Shown here piece after piece: positions 52,940-62,011 of a DNA stretch of 64,000 bases. Source of the DNA: Actinomycetota bacterium. Lineage in GTDB: Bacteria > Actinomycetota > Coriobacteriia > Anaerosomatales > PHET01. Location of the stretch: contig JAJUJM010000007.1 of NCBI GenBank assembly GCA_029265315.1, forward strand, positions 48,463 through 112,462, in the 5' to 3' direction. Within the stretch, counting starts at the first letter, position 1. Every line of letters begins with the position of its first letter. Under the pieces are notes generated by a model. It did not search any database, was not told where the DNA came from, and saw nothing but the letters and a program-made list of their open reading frames with translations. The position numbers were made by a program, and so were the translations under genes.

Positions 52940-53350
52940 TCAGCTCTCGTCAGGCACGCGCTTGAAATGCGCGGCGAACGCCTTGTCCTCCCGTTCTATG
53001 TGGTTCTTCAGCCAGTCCACGACGAACGGAGCCAGTTCGGTCGGTGCGATCTCCTCGCCGTTGAAGTACCGCGTCGTGATCTTCATCGTCCGGGCGGTCA
53101 GGATCCGATGCGCCTCCCGATGAGGCTCCAGGTCGGGGTACCCTGACCCTTCCATCAACGCCTCCTCGTCAGCGAAGTGCTCGACGCAGTACTCAGTGAG
53201 CGCGTAGACCGCGTCTCCGACCGGATCGTCTCCGCACGCCAGCCCTTCTATCGCCAGATCCAGGTCCGAGGCGAGCTCGAACAACCGACGATGCTGAGCA
53301 TCGACGGACTCGATACCCGTCTCAAGCGACATGTCCCACGCGTAGGTCAC
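52940..53350 (-). CDS. Bacteriohemerythrin
   Basis: A 136-residue hemerythrin opening TYAWDMSLETGIESVDAQHR. It continues with YCVEHFADEEALM, HREAHRILTARTM and WLKNHIEREDKAF, the complete di-iron ligand set. GTG 53350 has GGGGAG upstream. It lies between Hsp20 and ClpB, suggesting a stress-related block. Confidence 0.94.
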   Translation of the reverse strand: MTYAWDMSLETGIESVDAQHRRLFELASDLDLAIEGLACGDDPVGDAVYALTEYCVEHFADEEALMEGSGYPDLEPHREAHRILTARTMKITTRYFNGEEIAPTELAPFVVDWLKNHIEREDKAFAAHFKRVPDES

Positions 53351-53375
53351 GGTACGCTCCCCTCGGACCGACCCT

Positions 53376-55958
53376 CTATCTGAGCAGATACCCAGCTTCA
53401 TCGACGTCGATCGTCACCGTGTCGCCGTCGCCCACCTCTCCGCGGATGATCGCGCCTGCGACGCGGTCGACCACCTCACGCTGGATCAAGCGCTTGAGCG
53501 GACGCGCGCCGAAGACCGGGTCGAACCCGTCGATCGCTAGCCGCTCCACAGCGCCATCCGTGAGCTCGAGCGTGATCCGGCGCTCCGCGAGCCGCGCACG
53601 CACGCCCGCGAGCTGAAGCTGCACGATCTTCTCGAGTTCGCTCGTGGTCAGCGCATGGAAGATCACCGTGTCGTCTATGCGGTTCAGGAACTCGGGCCGG
53701 AAGGTCGCACGCAACGCCTCCTCGAGCATCCGCCTCATCGTCTCCTCATCGGCGCCGCCCTCGGCGAACGCCTGGATGTGCTGACTGCCCACGTTGCTGG
53801 TCATGATGATGATCGCGTTCTTGAAGCTCACGACGCGGCCCTGGCCGTCCGTCAGGCGACCGTCGTCGAGCACCTGCAAGAGCACGTTGAACACGTCCGG
53901 GTGCGCCTTCTCGATCTCGTCGAGCAAGACGACCGAGTAGGGTCTGCGCCGCACCGCCTCGGTGAGCTGGCCGCCCTCCTCGTAGCCCACGTATCCGGGC
54001 GGGGCTCCGATGAGCCGCTGGACGCTGAACTTCTCCATGTACTCGGACATGTCGATGCGGATCATCGCGCGCTCGTCGTCGAACAGGAACTCGGCGAGCG
54101 TCTTGGCGAGCTCCGTCTTGCCCACACCGGTGGGGCCCAGGAACAGGAAGCTGCCGATGGGGCGGTTCGGATCAGCAAGCCCCGCACGACTGCGCCGAAT
54201 CGCGCCCGCGACCGCCGCGACCGCCTCGTCCTGGCCGATGACACGCTCGTGTAGATGCTCCTCGAGCGTCGCAAGCCGTGCCATCTCGCCCTGCATCAGG
54301 CGCGCGACCGGGATGCCTGTCCACGCCGCGACGACCTCGGCGATCTCCTCCTCGGTGACCTCCTCTTTGAGCATCGCGCCCTCGGCCTGGAGCTGACTGA
54401 GGCGCGCTTCGCTCTCGGCCAGCTGCCTCTCGAGCTCAGGTATGCGGCCATACCGTATCTCGGCAGCCCGCTGCAGGTCGCCCTCGCGGGTCGCGCGCTC
54501 CTCGTCGGTGCGCGCCTCATCGAGCTCGGCCTTGAGCCGCTGCGCCGCCTCGATGACCTCCTTCTCGGAGTGCCACGTGGCCTTGAGCCCGGAGAGCTGC
54601 TCGGTGACTTCCGCCATCTCAGCGCGCAGCGCCTCGAGACGCTCCGCGCTGGCCGGGTCATCCTCGCGCATGAGCGCCTGCTCCTCGATCTGCATCTGGG
54701 TGAGCTTGCGCTCCACCTGGTCGATCTCGGTGGGCATCGAGTCGATCTCTATGCGAAGACGGCTGGCCGCCTCGTCCACCAGGTCGATGGCCTTGTCAGG
54801 CAGGAAACGGTCGGAGATGTAGCGGTTCGAAAGCTCCGCCGCCGCAACGATCGCTCCATCGGTGATGCGCACGCCGTGGTGGACCTCGTACTTCTCCTTG
54901 AGGCCACGCAGGATGGCGATGGTGTCCTCGACGCTCGGCTCGCCCACGAGGATCGGCTGGAAGCGCCGCTCGAGCGCCGCATCCTTCTCGATGTGCTTGC
55001 GGTACTCGTCAAGGGTCGTCGCACCGATCGCATGGAGCTGCCCGCGCGCGAGCGCGGGCTTGAGCATGTTGCCCGCGTCCATCGCGCCTTCGGCAGCGCC
55101 CGCTCCCACGATGGTGTGCATCTCATCGATGAACAGGATGATGCGGCCCTCGGACTGCTCGACCTCGCGCAGCACCGCCTTCAGACGGTCCTCGAACTCG
55201 CCGCGGTACTTAGCGCCGGCGACCATCGCGCCCAGATCGAGCGCCACGACGTCCTTGTCCCGAAGCGAGCTGGGCACGTCGCCGGCCACGATACGCTGGG
55301 CGAGACCTTCGACGATGGCGGTCTTGCCGGTGCCGGGCTCGCCGATGAGCACAGGGTTGTTCTTCGTGCGGCGCGAAAGCACCTGGATCGCGCGGCGGAT
55401 CTCCTCGTTGCGCCCGATGACAGGGTCGAGCTTGCCCTCGCGCGCCATCTCGGTGAGGTTGCGTCCGTAGCGCTCGAGCGCCTGCATCTGCCCTTCGGGG
55501 TTCTGGTCAGTGACCTTGGCGCCCGCCCGCAGCTCTTCGATGGCGGCCGTCAGGCGCGCCACGCTCACGCCCTGCAGCTCGAGAACGCGGCCCGCCTCGC
55601 CCTTGTCGGCCGCCAGGGCGAGCAGCAGGTGCTCGGTCGACACGTATGCGTCCTTCATCTTCTCCGCATGCTTGAACGCATCAGAGAGCACGGTGTTCAG
55701 GCGTGGCGACACCTGCATCGAGGCAGCGGCGCCGCTCACACGCGGCAGTGCAGCGACAGCGGCGGCCACGGCGGCATCGAGCGCTCCCGCGTCCGCGCCG
55801 ACCTTGGCGAGCACCGGCCGGACGATGCCGTCCGCCTGGTCGAGCAGCGCTTTGAGCAGGTGCTCCGGTTCGACCTGTGGCGCGTCGTTCTCGCTCGCTA
55901 TGCCGCCTGCGGCCTCGAGCGCCTCCTGCGCCTTGATGGTGAGCTTGTCGAGTCTCAA
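53376..55958 (-). CDS. clpB: ATP-dependent disaggregase ClpB
   Basis: An 860-residue AAA+ disaggregase. It has the N-domain (residues 1-145), NBD1 with Walker [16 protein letters not shown], a long coiled-coil M-domain (about 410-530, [20 protein letters not shown] region) and NBD2 with [16 protein letters not shown] and [24 protein letters not shown] features ([14 protein letters not shown]). Start is TTG 55958 with GGGAG about 9 nt upstream. No clear HspR or CIRCE operator is visible in the 196-nt upstream gap. Confidence 0.97.
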   Translation of the reverse strand: MRLDKLTIKAQEALEAAGGIASENDAPQVEPEHLLKALLDQADGIVRPVLAKVGADAGALDAAVAAAVAALPRVSGAAASMQVSPRLNTVLSDAFKHAEKMKDAYVSTEHLLLALAADKGEAGRVLELQGVSVARLTAAIEELRAGAKVTDQNPEGQMQALERYGRNLTEMAREGKLDPVIGRNEEIRRAIQVLSRRTKNNPVLIGEPGTGKTAIVEGLAQRIVAGDVPSSLRDKDVVALDLGAMVAGAKYRGEFEDRLKAVLREVEQSEGRIILFIDEMHTIVGAGAAEGAMDAGNMLKPALARGQLHAIGATTLDEYRKHIEKDAALERRFQPILVGEPSVEDTIAILRGLKEKYEVHHGVRITDGAIVAAAELSNRYISDRFLPDKAIDLVDEAASRLRIEIDSMPTEIDQVERKLTQMQIEEQALMREDDPASAERLEALRAEMAEVTEQLSGLKATWHSEKEVIEAAQRLKAELDEARTDEERATREGDLQRAAEIRYGRIPELERQLAESEARLSQLQAEGAMLKEEVTEEEIAEVVAAWTGIPVARLMQGEMARLATLEEHLHERVIGQDEAVAAVAGAIRRSRAGLADPNRPIGSFLFLGPTGVGKTELAKTLAEFLFDDERAMIRIDMSEYMEKFSVQRLIGAPPGYVGYEEGGQLTEAVRRRPYSVVLLDEIEKAHPDVFNVLLQVLDDGRLTDGQGRVVSFKNAIIIMTSNVGSQHIQAFAEGGADEETMRRMLEEALRATFRPEFLNRIDDTVIFHALTTSELEKIVQLQLAGVRARLAERRITLELTDGAVERLAIDGFDPVFGARPLKRLIQREVVDRVAGAIIRGEVGDGDTVTIDVDEAGYLLR

Positions 55959-56154
55959 GAAAGTTCACTCCCTGCGTGTCATACGAGCATAAAATCTAAG
56001 CGTGGTAATGATATACCCACTCGCGCGCGATTTCCACCTCATCCGGCAGGTTCTTTCCCAGCTGGCGGTGGAGTGGATGCGAATCACAGGCGCGGACACC
56101 CCGCGACAGGAACAAGGTCCACCGCTTTCACCACGTCGAACGGTCCAAACGGGC

Positions 56155-56769
56155 TCAGCCGCGCGCCGTGGGAAGCGTCTGCGACATCTCATCCAGGAGA
56201 CGCCGGCCTTTGAGGGTCAGCGTGGTGAGGGTCAGATTCGAAAGCGTGTGGGCCATCGCCTCTCGCCACGTCTCGCCTCGCAACAGGCCATGGAACTGGA
56301 GCAGGAACACCTCGTGCGAGACGATCAGCACCGTGCGGCCAGCGAATTCCGTGAACACCCAATCTGCGAATCTCGCCGCCCTTCTTCTGAGCGCGGGCAA
56401 CGTCTCGCCCCCGGGCGGGTTCAGAGAGTGGAAGTCTGATCCCATCCTGAAATACGTGATCATCGGCCGCAGGGTCTCCGTCTCGTCCGGGGTGCGGCCC
56501 TGCATCTGTCCGAAGTCCCGCTCCACGCAAAGAGCGCTCGTCACTATCCGGCGCGTGCCGCCGCTGAGCAGACGCGCCGTCTCATGTGCGCGGTCGAGCG
56601 TCGAGCTGATCACGACATCAGCCGACACGTCGAGAAGTCGCGACGCCCGTACGGCTTCCGCACGTCCCTCGTCATTCAGCGGCACATCGAGCAGGCCTGC
56701 ATAGCGCCCGCCCGAATTGAATTCGGTGGCGCCATGCCGGACTGTCTTCAAGATGGTCAGATCACCCAC
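56155..56769 (-). CDS. Histidine phosphatase family protein (phosphoglycerate mutase-like)
   Basis: A 204-residue protein with the phosphohistidine motif TVRHGATEFNSGGRYAGLLD. STLDRAHETARLL, ERDFGQMQGRTPDETETL and LIVSHEVFLLQFHGLLRGE follow, giving the second catalytic His. The family includes mutases and phosphatases; this length suits a phosphatase. It overlaps the enolase-like gene by 8 nt, so the two may act in sequence on a phosphorylated intermediate. Confidence 0.88.
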   Translation of the reverse strand: MGDLTILKTVRHGATEFNSGGRYAGLLDVPLNDEGRAEAVRASRLLDVSADVVISSTLDRAHETARLLSGGTRRIVTSALCVERDFGQMQGRTPDETETLRPMITYFRMGSDFHSLNPPGGETLPALRRRAARFADWVFTEFAGRTVLIVSHEVFLLQFHGLLRGETWREAMAHTLSNLTLTTLTLKGRRLLDEMSQTLPTARG

Positions 56770-57943
56770 GTCCCACCCCCGTGAGTCTCAGGATGCGGTT
56801 CAACCTGATCACCGACGAGTAGTCCGTGAACAGCGGTCCGATCTTGATGAACGGCACCTCGTGCTCGCACGTCACATCGCTCACGAAGGTGGATTCCGTG
56901 CTGATCGAGCGGTGCGACGTGATCACCGTCATCCCCGCCGACTGGGCGGCCCGTATCGCACTGACCGTGGCGCTCACCGTTCCGGCCTGGTTCGGCTTCA
57001 CGATGGCTGCTGTCGTGTGACCGGCCTCAGCTCCCGCGACGATCCGCTCAGCGTCGGACGAATAGAAGTTGTCGCCCACGACCTCGAAGCGACCTTCGCT
57101 CTCCGCGGTGAGCGCAGTCCATGCGGTGAAGTCCTGTTCGTGAAACGGGTCTTCCAGAAAACCGATTCTGAACTCCTCCACGAGCCTCAGCCAGTACTCG
57201 CACAGCGCCTCAGACGTGCGCGACACGCTGTCCGTGAGCGCGAAGCGGTATCCGTCCGGCGCCCACAGATCGCCCGCCGAGGCATCGATCATCATCACGT
57301 AGTCATCTGAAAGAGCCAGTTCATCGAGCACTTCGGCCAAGACCCTGAGCGGCGCGACGTTGTCCCTGTTTGCGAAGGTGTTGACCCGGTTGCCGTTCAC
57401 GACGACCTGAGTGCCCGTCTTGAGACGCTTCGCCACAGAGCGCTGGATACGCGCGTGCTCGTCTATCGAGCGAAGCAGGTCATCGTGGGTGGGGACGAGC
57501 AGGAACTCCGCGAAGTCACTCAGCACGGGGTTGGTATAGGCGTGCATACCTCCGTTCAAGACGTTGAAGCAGATACGTGGCGGCTTCACGTCGCGACGGA
57601 CATCGACGCCTGCCACGGCCGACTGCGCATCAAGAAACGCGAGCGACAATGCGAAGCAGGTGTTCCTGCCGAACTCACCGATCCTGTCGCTCAGGTAGCG
57701 GTCGAAGGCGGCCTGGTCCATCGGCCGACCCATGATGCCGTCATCGGCGATGCGCTCCTCGACCAACCTCGGATCCGCTTGGGAACCGTGGTCTTCATAG
57801 ATGCTGATGGTCTCGCCTTGCGACGAGGAGCCCATGCCCCATGTGCCATCGCTGAGCTCGATGAGGTACTCAGTCGTGGGCCTACCGTGCGAGTCGAGTA
57901 TCAACCTGTGTTGTATCGTCCGAATACCGCGCCCCTCCAACAC
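56762..57943 (-). CDS. Divergent enolase-superfamily protein
   Basis: A 393-residue enolase homologue. Conserved pieces are ILDSHGRPTTEY, FNVLNGGMHAYTNP, EFLLVPT, MMIDASAGDLW, GFLEDPFHEQDF, VVGDNFYSS, IVKPNQAGT, SHRS and FIKIGP. These keep the three metal-binding acidic residues, the catalytic Lys and the HRS loop. The GDEGG segment that carries the second catalytic Glu of true enolase is replaced by ANRDN, and SHRSGETED reads SHRSISTES. It is therefore unlikely to be the housekeeping enolase. GTG 57943 has AAGGGG upstream. It pairs with a histidine phosphatase in a cluster with adenylate-forming enzymes. Confidence 0.85.
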   Translation of the reverse strand: MLEGRGIRTIQHRLILDSHGRPTTEYLIELSDGTWGMGSSSQGETISIYEDHGSQADPRLVEERIADDGIMGRPMDQAAFDRYLSDRIGEFGRNTCFALSLAFLDAQSAVAGVDVRRDVKPPRICFNVLNGGMHAYTNPVLSDFAEFLLVPTHDDLLRSIDEHARIQRSVAKRLKTGTQVVVNGNRVNTFANRDNVAPLRVLAEVLDELALSDDYVMMIDASAGDLWAPDGYRFALTDSVSRTSEALCEYWLRLVEEFRIGFLEDPFHEQDFTAWTALTAESEGRFEVVGDNFYSSDAERIVAGAEAGHTTAAIVKPNQAGTVSATVSAIRAAQSAGMTVITSHRSISTESTFVSDVTCEHEVPFIKIGPLFTDYSSVIRLNRILRLTGVGRG

Positions 57944-58187
57944 GCTTCCCCTTCTCACGTCGCCCGTCACCGGCGACGACAGCCCGAACGGTCCACCCTC
58001 GACCGTCTGTTGCGGAGAATGTGCCCCGGACGTCGGTCACGGCAACGCACGAACCCAGAGCGTTTCTGACACGAAACCGCTCGAATGTGTCATGCTCCAC
58101 CTGCACACGACAGCCCTTGACGGCGACGTGCGCCCTGCAAAGCCTGCCCCGGAAAACCCAGACGCCACCACGCCTGGAGGAGCCGCA

Positions 58188-59540
58188 TTGAGACTCGACG
58201 AGGCCGCAGCAGGCCTGTACCTCCCCATACTCTACCGCCTCGGTCGCAGACCGTATCCCGCACTCGTCCGCGACCTCACGGTGTCCGAGCGACTCGATCC
58301 AGAGCGACTTCAAGCCCTGCAGCTCGCGCGATTGCAGGCCCTCGTGACCCATTGCTACGAGCACGTGCCGTACTACCGAAGACTCTTCGACGGACTTGGC
58401 GCACAGCCGGACGACATCCGGTCGCTCGAGGACTACGCGCGTCTGCCCGTCCTTGAGAAGGAGACCTTGAGGGCTGAACTTCCCTCGCTGACCTCAACCA
58501 ACGAGCATGGCCGACGGCTGATGCGCTCCGTGGCGACGAGCGGCTCGACCGGCACACCGCTCGTGTACCAGTACGACCCTCGGTACTTCCTGTACGGCTG
58601 GGCGGCACTGATGCGCAACATAGGCTGGACGGGGTTTCGGCTCGGCGAGCGACAGGCGTGGTTCGCCTTTAGCGCCCCCGGGGGCACGAAGCGGGCCGTC
58701 CGTCTGTGGCTTGAGCGAAAGTGGCTCGCAAAGGAGCTCGCATTCGATGAAGAGATGATCGACCGATGGGCCCGCCACCTCGCGAGATGGCAGCCCAGGT
58801 TCGTCTATGGGGCACCGTCCTCTCGACTCGCGCCAATCGCTGCCCACATGCTCGCGCATGACATCAGACCAGTGGGGATCCGCTCAGTCATGACCTCGTC
58901 CGAGATGCTCACCGAGGGTCTGCGGCGCCTTCTGGAGCAGGCGTTCGAAGCGAAGGTCTTCAACCAGTACGGCTCCACGGAGTGCCTGAGCATCGCCTCG
59001 GAGTGCGAGGCCGGATCGATGCACGTCAACGCCGAGGTCAACCTGGTCGAGTACGTGCGCCTCGACTGGACACAGGAAGCACACGCCGTCGTCGTGACCC
59101 CGCTCATGAATTACGGGATCCCGCTTCTGCGCTACGTGCTTCGGGACTTGAGCGACGATCTTCCCGGGGCATGTGCGTGCGGCCGGACGCTGCCCCGCAT
59201 GCACCCGCTGCTGGGCCGTGCGGACTCAAGCGTCACCCTTTCCGACGGCCGGACCCTGACCCCGTTCGCCATGGAGGGGCTCGTCGCACGAGTGCCGGGC
59301 ATCGTCCAATACCAGTACAGGCAGATCGCCCCGGATGCGTTCGACCTGCTGATCGTCAGTCCACCGGAATCCAGGGACTCGGTCCGAAGCGCTCTTGCGG
59401 ACTTGGACGAGCGCTTCACGACAAGCACAGGGGGCAACGCCCACTTCAACGTACGCTTCGTCGACACCATCGCACGCACCAAAGGCGGCAAGCACCTGTT
59501 CGTGGTGCCCCTCGGCGAAGCGCGGCGCCATGAGACCTGA
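58188..59540 (+). CDS. PaaK/CapK-like adenylate-forming enzyme
   Basis: A 450-residue member of the phenylacetate-CoA ligase-like family. VTHCYEHVPYYRRLFDGLG, VATSGSTGTPLVYQYDPRYF (P-loop), FNQYGSTECLSIASECEAGS and LLRYVLRDLSDDLPGACACG with Cys-rich turn are family features. Related CapK-type proteins are frequent in capsule and exopolysaccharide clusters; the acid activated is unknown. TTG 58188 has GGAGGA 6 nt upstream and gives the same LRLDE opening as the second copy. Divergent from the enolase-like gene. Confidence 0.9.
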   Translation: MRLDEAAAGLYLPILYRLGRRPYPALVRDLTVSERLDPERLQALQLARLQALVTHCYEHVPYYRRLFDGLGAQPDDIRSLEDYARLPVLEKETLRAELPSLTSTNEHGRRLMRSVATSGSTGTPLVYQYDPRYFLYGWAALMRNIGWTGFRLGERQAWFAFSAPGGTKRAVRLWLERKWLAKELAFDEEMIDRWARHLARWQPRFVYGAPSSRLAPIAAHMLAHDIRPVGIRSVMTSSEMLTEGLRRLLEQAFEAKVFNQYGSTECLSIASECEAGSMHVNAEVNLVEYVRLDWTQEAHAVVVTPLMNYGIPLLRYVLRDLSDDLPGACACGRTLPRMHPLLGRADSSVTLSDGRTLTPFAMEGLVARVPGIVQYQYRQIAPDAFDLLIVSPPESRDSVRSALADLDERFTTSTGGNAHFNVRFVDTIARTKGGKHLFVVPLGEARRHET

Positions 59541-59851
59541 CGAAGCGGCCGCCTCCCTGCGCTACGTCTTGCGTGATGTGGGCGCCGCGTCTGGTGGACA
59601 GCGCACCGGGCATCGTCCGATTCCAGTTCAGGCAGGTGACTCCGGACTCCTTCGAGCTGCTCATCATCGCACTGCCTGAGTCGATTGAAGCGGTCGAGCG
59701 CGCACTGAGTGACCTCGACGTACGATCCACGCGCAGCACCGGACAGCGGGCACATTCCGACGTCCACTTCGTCGAGGACATACCTGTCGCCCCGAGCGGC
59801 AAGCACCTGTATGTGATACCACTCGAGGAGAACGCCCGCGCGTCACGCTGA
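59530..59851 (+). pseudogene. Decayed PaaK/CapK-like paralogue
   Basis: ATG 59530 reads MRPDEAAASLRYVLRDVGAA, joining the opening of the preceding gene (LRLDEAAAG) directly to its LRYVLRDL segment. About 300 codons are therefore missing. A second break then changes frame, after which RLVDSAPGIVRFQFRQVTPD through KHLYVIPLEENARASR matches the C-terminus of the same family up to the stop at 59851. This is a tandem duplicate with an internal deletion and a frameshift. Confidence 0.85.
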
Positions 59852-59881
59852 CGCCCGGGAGACAAGCTCGACCCGAGGTCG

Positions 59882-60622
59882 TCAGCACTTCTCACCGCGC
59901 GAGACGTGAAGTATGCAGCGCAGCGGCTCGTAGGCCCTCGAGACGCGCAGACGAAACGGCACGAGCGTCCTTGCAGGCTTCACGATCCGCCGAAAGAGCT
60001 CGAAACGGGTCGGGGCGGCCGGGGCAACACCGAACGCGGCTCGGTACCCGGCGTCCTGCACGGCCTGTGGCGCCGCAGGCGGAGCGCCGCCGTAGGGGTA
60101 GGAGAAGAGCGCCACCTCCTCGCCCAGGCGCTCTTCGAGCGCGCGCTTCGATCCGGCGATCTCGGCCGTCAACACCTCCATGCCCGCCTTCGTGAGCTCC
60201 GGGTGCGACAGGGTGTGCGACCCGAAGTACACGCCCTTACCCTGCATCTCGAGCACCTCGGCCCAACTCAGCAGAGGCGGCATCACCGGGTAGGTCGGCC
60301 CGGTCCACGCTTGTATCCCGCCTTCAAGCCCGTCGTGCACGAGGAACACCGTCGCGTTGAGTCCGAATTCCCGCAGGACGGGCCACGCCACGTCGTGGAA
60401 ATCCAGATAACCGTCGTCGAAGGTGATGAAGACCGCTCGGCGCGGCCACTCCCCCGTGTCCAGACCCTGGAGGAACTCGTTCGGCGTCAGCGACCGATAG
60501 CCCGCACGAGCAAGGTGTTCCATCTGGGCGCGGAACGCACATGCCCCCGCCTCAAGTGTCTCGCCGAGTTCCGCGATGCTGTGATAGAGGAGCACCGGCG
60601 GATGCTTGGGTCGCTTCGCCAC
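59882..60622 (-). CDS. Polysaccharide deacetylase family protein (NodB domain)
   Basis: A 246-residue carbohydrate esterase-type protein. PPVLLYHSIAELGETLEAGA, AVFITFDDGYLDFHD with the catalytic Asp pair, ATVFLVHDGLEGG, FGSHTLSHPELTKAG with the metal-binding His residues, and VALFSYPYGGAP are visible. No signal peptide, so it acts inside the cell or the export signal is cryptic. It fits a cell-surface glycan cluster. Divergent from a glycosyltransferase gene 64 bp away. Confidence 0.92.
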   Translation of the reverse strand: MAKRPKHPPVLLYHSIAELGETLEAGACAFRAQMEHLARAGYRSLTPNEFLQGLDTGEWPRRAVFITFDDGYLDFHDVAWPVLREFGLNATVFLVHDGLEGGIQAWTGPTYPVMPPLLSWAEVLEMQGKGVYFGSHTLSHPELTKAGMEVLTAEIAGSKRALEERLGEEVALFSYPYGGAPPAAPQAVQDAGYRAAFGVAPAAPTRFELFRRIVKPARTLVPFRLRVSRAYEPLRCILHVSRGEKC

Positions 60623-60674
60623 GCGTTGCCGTCCTCTTCGCCTGTTCGTCCAAGGATGCGCCCCATGATAGACC

Positions 60675-60680
60675 TATACT
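60675..60680 (+). promoter_or_regulatory. -10 element placing transcription start at the glycosyltransferase ATG
   Basis: TATACT ends 6 nt before the ATG at 60687, and no ribosome binding site lies between. The transcript would begin at or next to the start codon, that is, be leaderless. The -35 is poor. Confidence 0.45.
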
Positions 60681-60686
60681 GGTCGA

Positions 60687-62003
60687 ATGAAGCGGTTACT
60701 GCTCGTAAGCTACGGGTTCCCTCCGGTGGGCCGCGTCCAATCGCAGGGTGCGGCGAAGCTGGCGAAAGGCCTCGCGGACCGCGGTTGGGAGGTCCACGCG
60801 CTCACCGTGGCCGAACCGCCGACGTTCCTGTTCGACGACACCTTACTCGCCGAGCTCCCCCGAAACGTCTTCACCCACGCCGCCTATTCGCTCGAACCCA
60901 CACGTGCGCTACAGGTGCTTCGGCGCCTGCGCGCCCGGCCGCGGCAGAGTCTCGAAGGCAGAGACGGGCCGGGTGCGAGACCCGAGCGCAGCTACACTTC
61001 CCTGCCCACAGGAGTCGTTCGAGCGATGCGCGCGCTGTTCTTCCCCGAGGAGAAGATCGGCTGGGCGCCGTTCGCCCTTGCCAAAGCCAGACGGCTCCAT
61101 CGCCAGCACCCCTTCGACGCCATCATCTCCACAGGGCCGCCGTACACCGCACACATCATCGCGAGACGGTTCGCCCGCGCCACCTGCGTACCGTGGGTCG
61201 CGATGCTCATGGACCCCATCGTCGGATGCTACGCGTTCCCCCCGGCGACACCGCTGCACGCTGAGCTGTTCCGTCGTCTCGAACGGCACGTCGCACGCGA
61301 CGCGGCCATCGTGACGGCGGCGACACGGCCTTGGCTCGACGCGTTTCGACATCGCAATCCCGACACGGCCGCGAGAACGATGCTGTTCCCGAACGGCTTC
61401 GATCCCTCTGATTTCGCTGACGACCCTCCGCCTAAGCATGATGGCTTCGCCATCTCGTACGTGGGGACGTTCCAGCTGTCCATCCGACCAGACACGTTCC
61501 TCGCTGCCATAGAGAAGCTCCTCGTCGACGACGAGTTCGCCCGGGACGTGCGCATCAGATTCGTAGGGCCCCGCGACCCGCGCACCGACGCCCAGGTGGT
61601 GTCCCGCGGGCTGGAGGACCGCATCGTGCGCACCGGCCTGCTCGGACACCGGCAGGCCATCGACGAGATGCGACGGGCACACGTCCTCCTGTTCGTGTTG
61701 GGCCCGGAACCCGAAAGCGCCGGGATCCTCACGGGTAAACTGCCCGAATACCTGGCCTCGGGGGCGACGATCATCGCCGAAGCGCCGGACGGCGTCGCGT
61801 CAGAACTGATCGAGCGTGCGAAGGCCGGGCCGGTGGTGCGCCCCGGCGATGTCGAGGGGCTGGCGGAGGCGCTCGCGAAGGTATACGGTCGGTGGCGCTC
61901 GGGACACCTGCCGACGCCTGATGCGGCTGTCGTCGCAGAACTGAACCGTGACCGCGCCGTCACGCGTCTCGACGAAGCTCTTTCGGCTACCGCCGGCGTG
62001 TGA
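60687..62003 (+). CDS. Glycosyltransferase, family 4-like
   Basis: A 438-residue GT-B glycosyltransferase. The N-terminal domain opens MKRLLLVSYGFPPVGRVQSQ with GAAKLAKGLADRGWEVHALT. The C-terminal domain has GFAISYVGTFQLSIRPDTFL, RIRFVGPRDPRTDAQVV and the donor-binding region GILTGKLPEYLASGATIIAE. The donor sugar is unknown. It overlaps the following PaaK-like frame end to end (spacing about 8 nt to its start), so the two are co-transcribed. Confidence 0.9.
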   Translation: MKRLLLVSYGFPPVGRVQSQGAAKLAKGLADRGWEVHALTVAEPPTFLFDDTLLAELPRNVFTHAAYSLEPTRALQVLRRLRARPRQSLEGRDGPGARPERSYTSLPTGVVRAMRALFFPEEKIGWAPFALAKARRLHRQHPFDAIISTGPPYTAHIIARRFARATCVPWVAMLMDPIVGCYAFPPATPLHAELFRRLERHVARDAAIVTAATRPWLDAFRHRNPDTAARTMLFPNGFDPSDFADDPPPKHDGFAISYVGTFQLSIRPDTFLAAIEKLLVDDEFARDVRIRFVGPRDPRTDAQVVSRGLEDRIVRTGLLGHRQAIDEMRRAHVLLFVLGPEPESAGILTGKLPEYLASGATIIAEAPDGVASELIERAKAGPVVRPGDVEGLAEALAKVYGRWRSGHLPTPDAAVVAELNRDRAVTRLDEALSATAGV

Positions 62004-62011
62004 GGAGGACC

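Noticed and set aside
55959..56154. HspR (HAIR) or CIRCE operator upstream of clpB
   Set aside because: No good match. CTTGAG near the clpB start lies in the coding region and lacks the matching arm.
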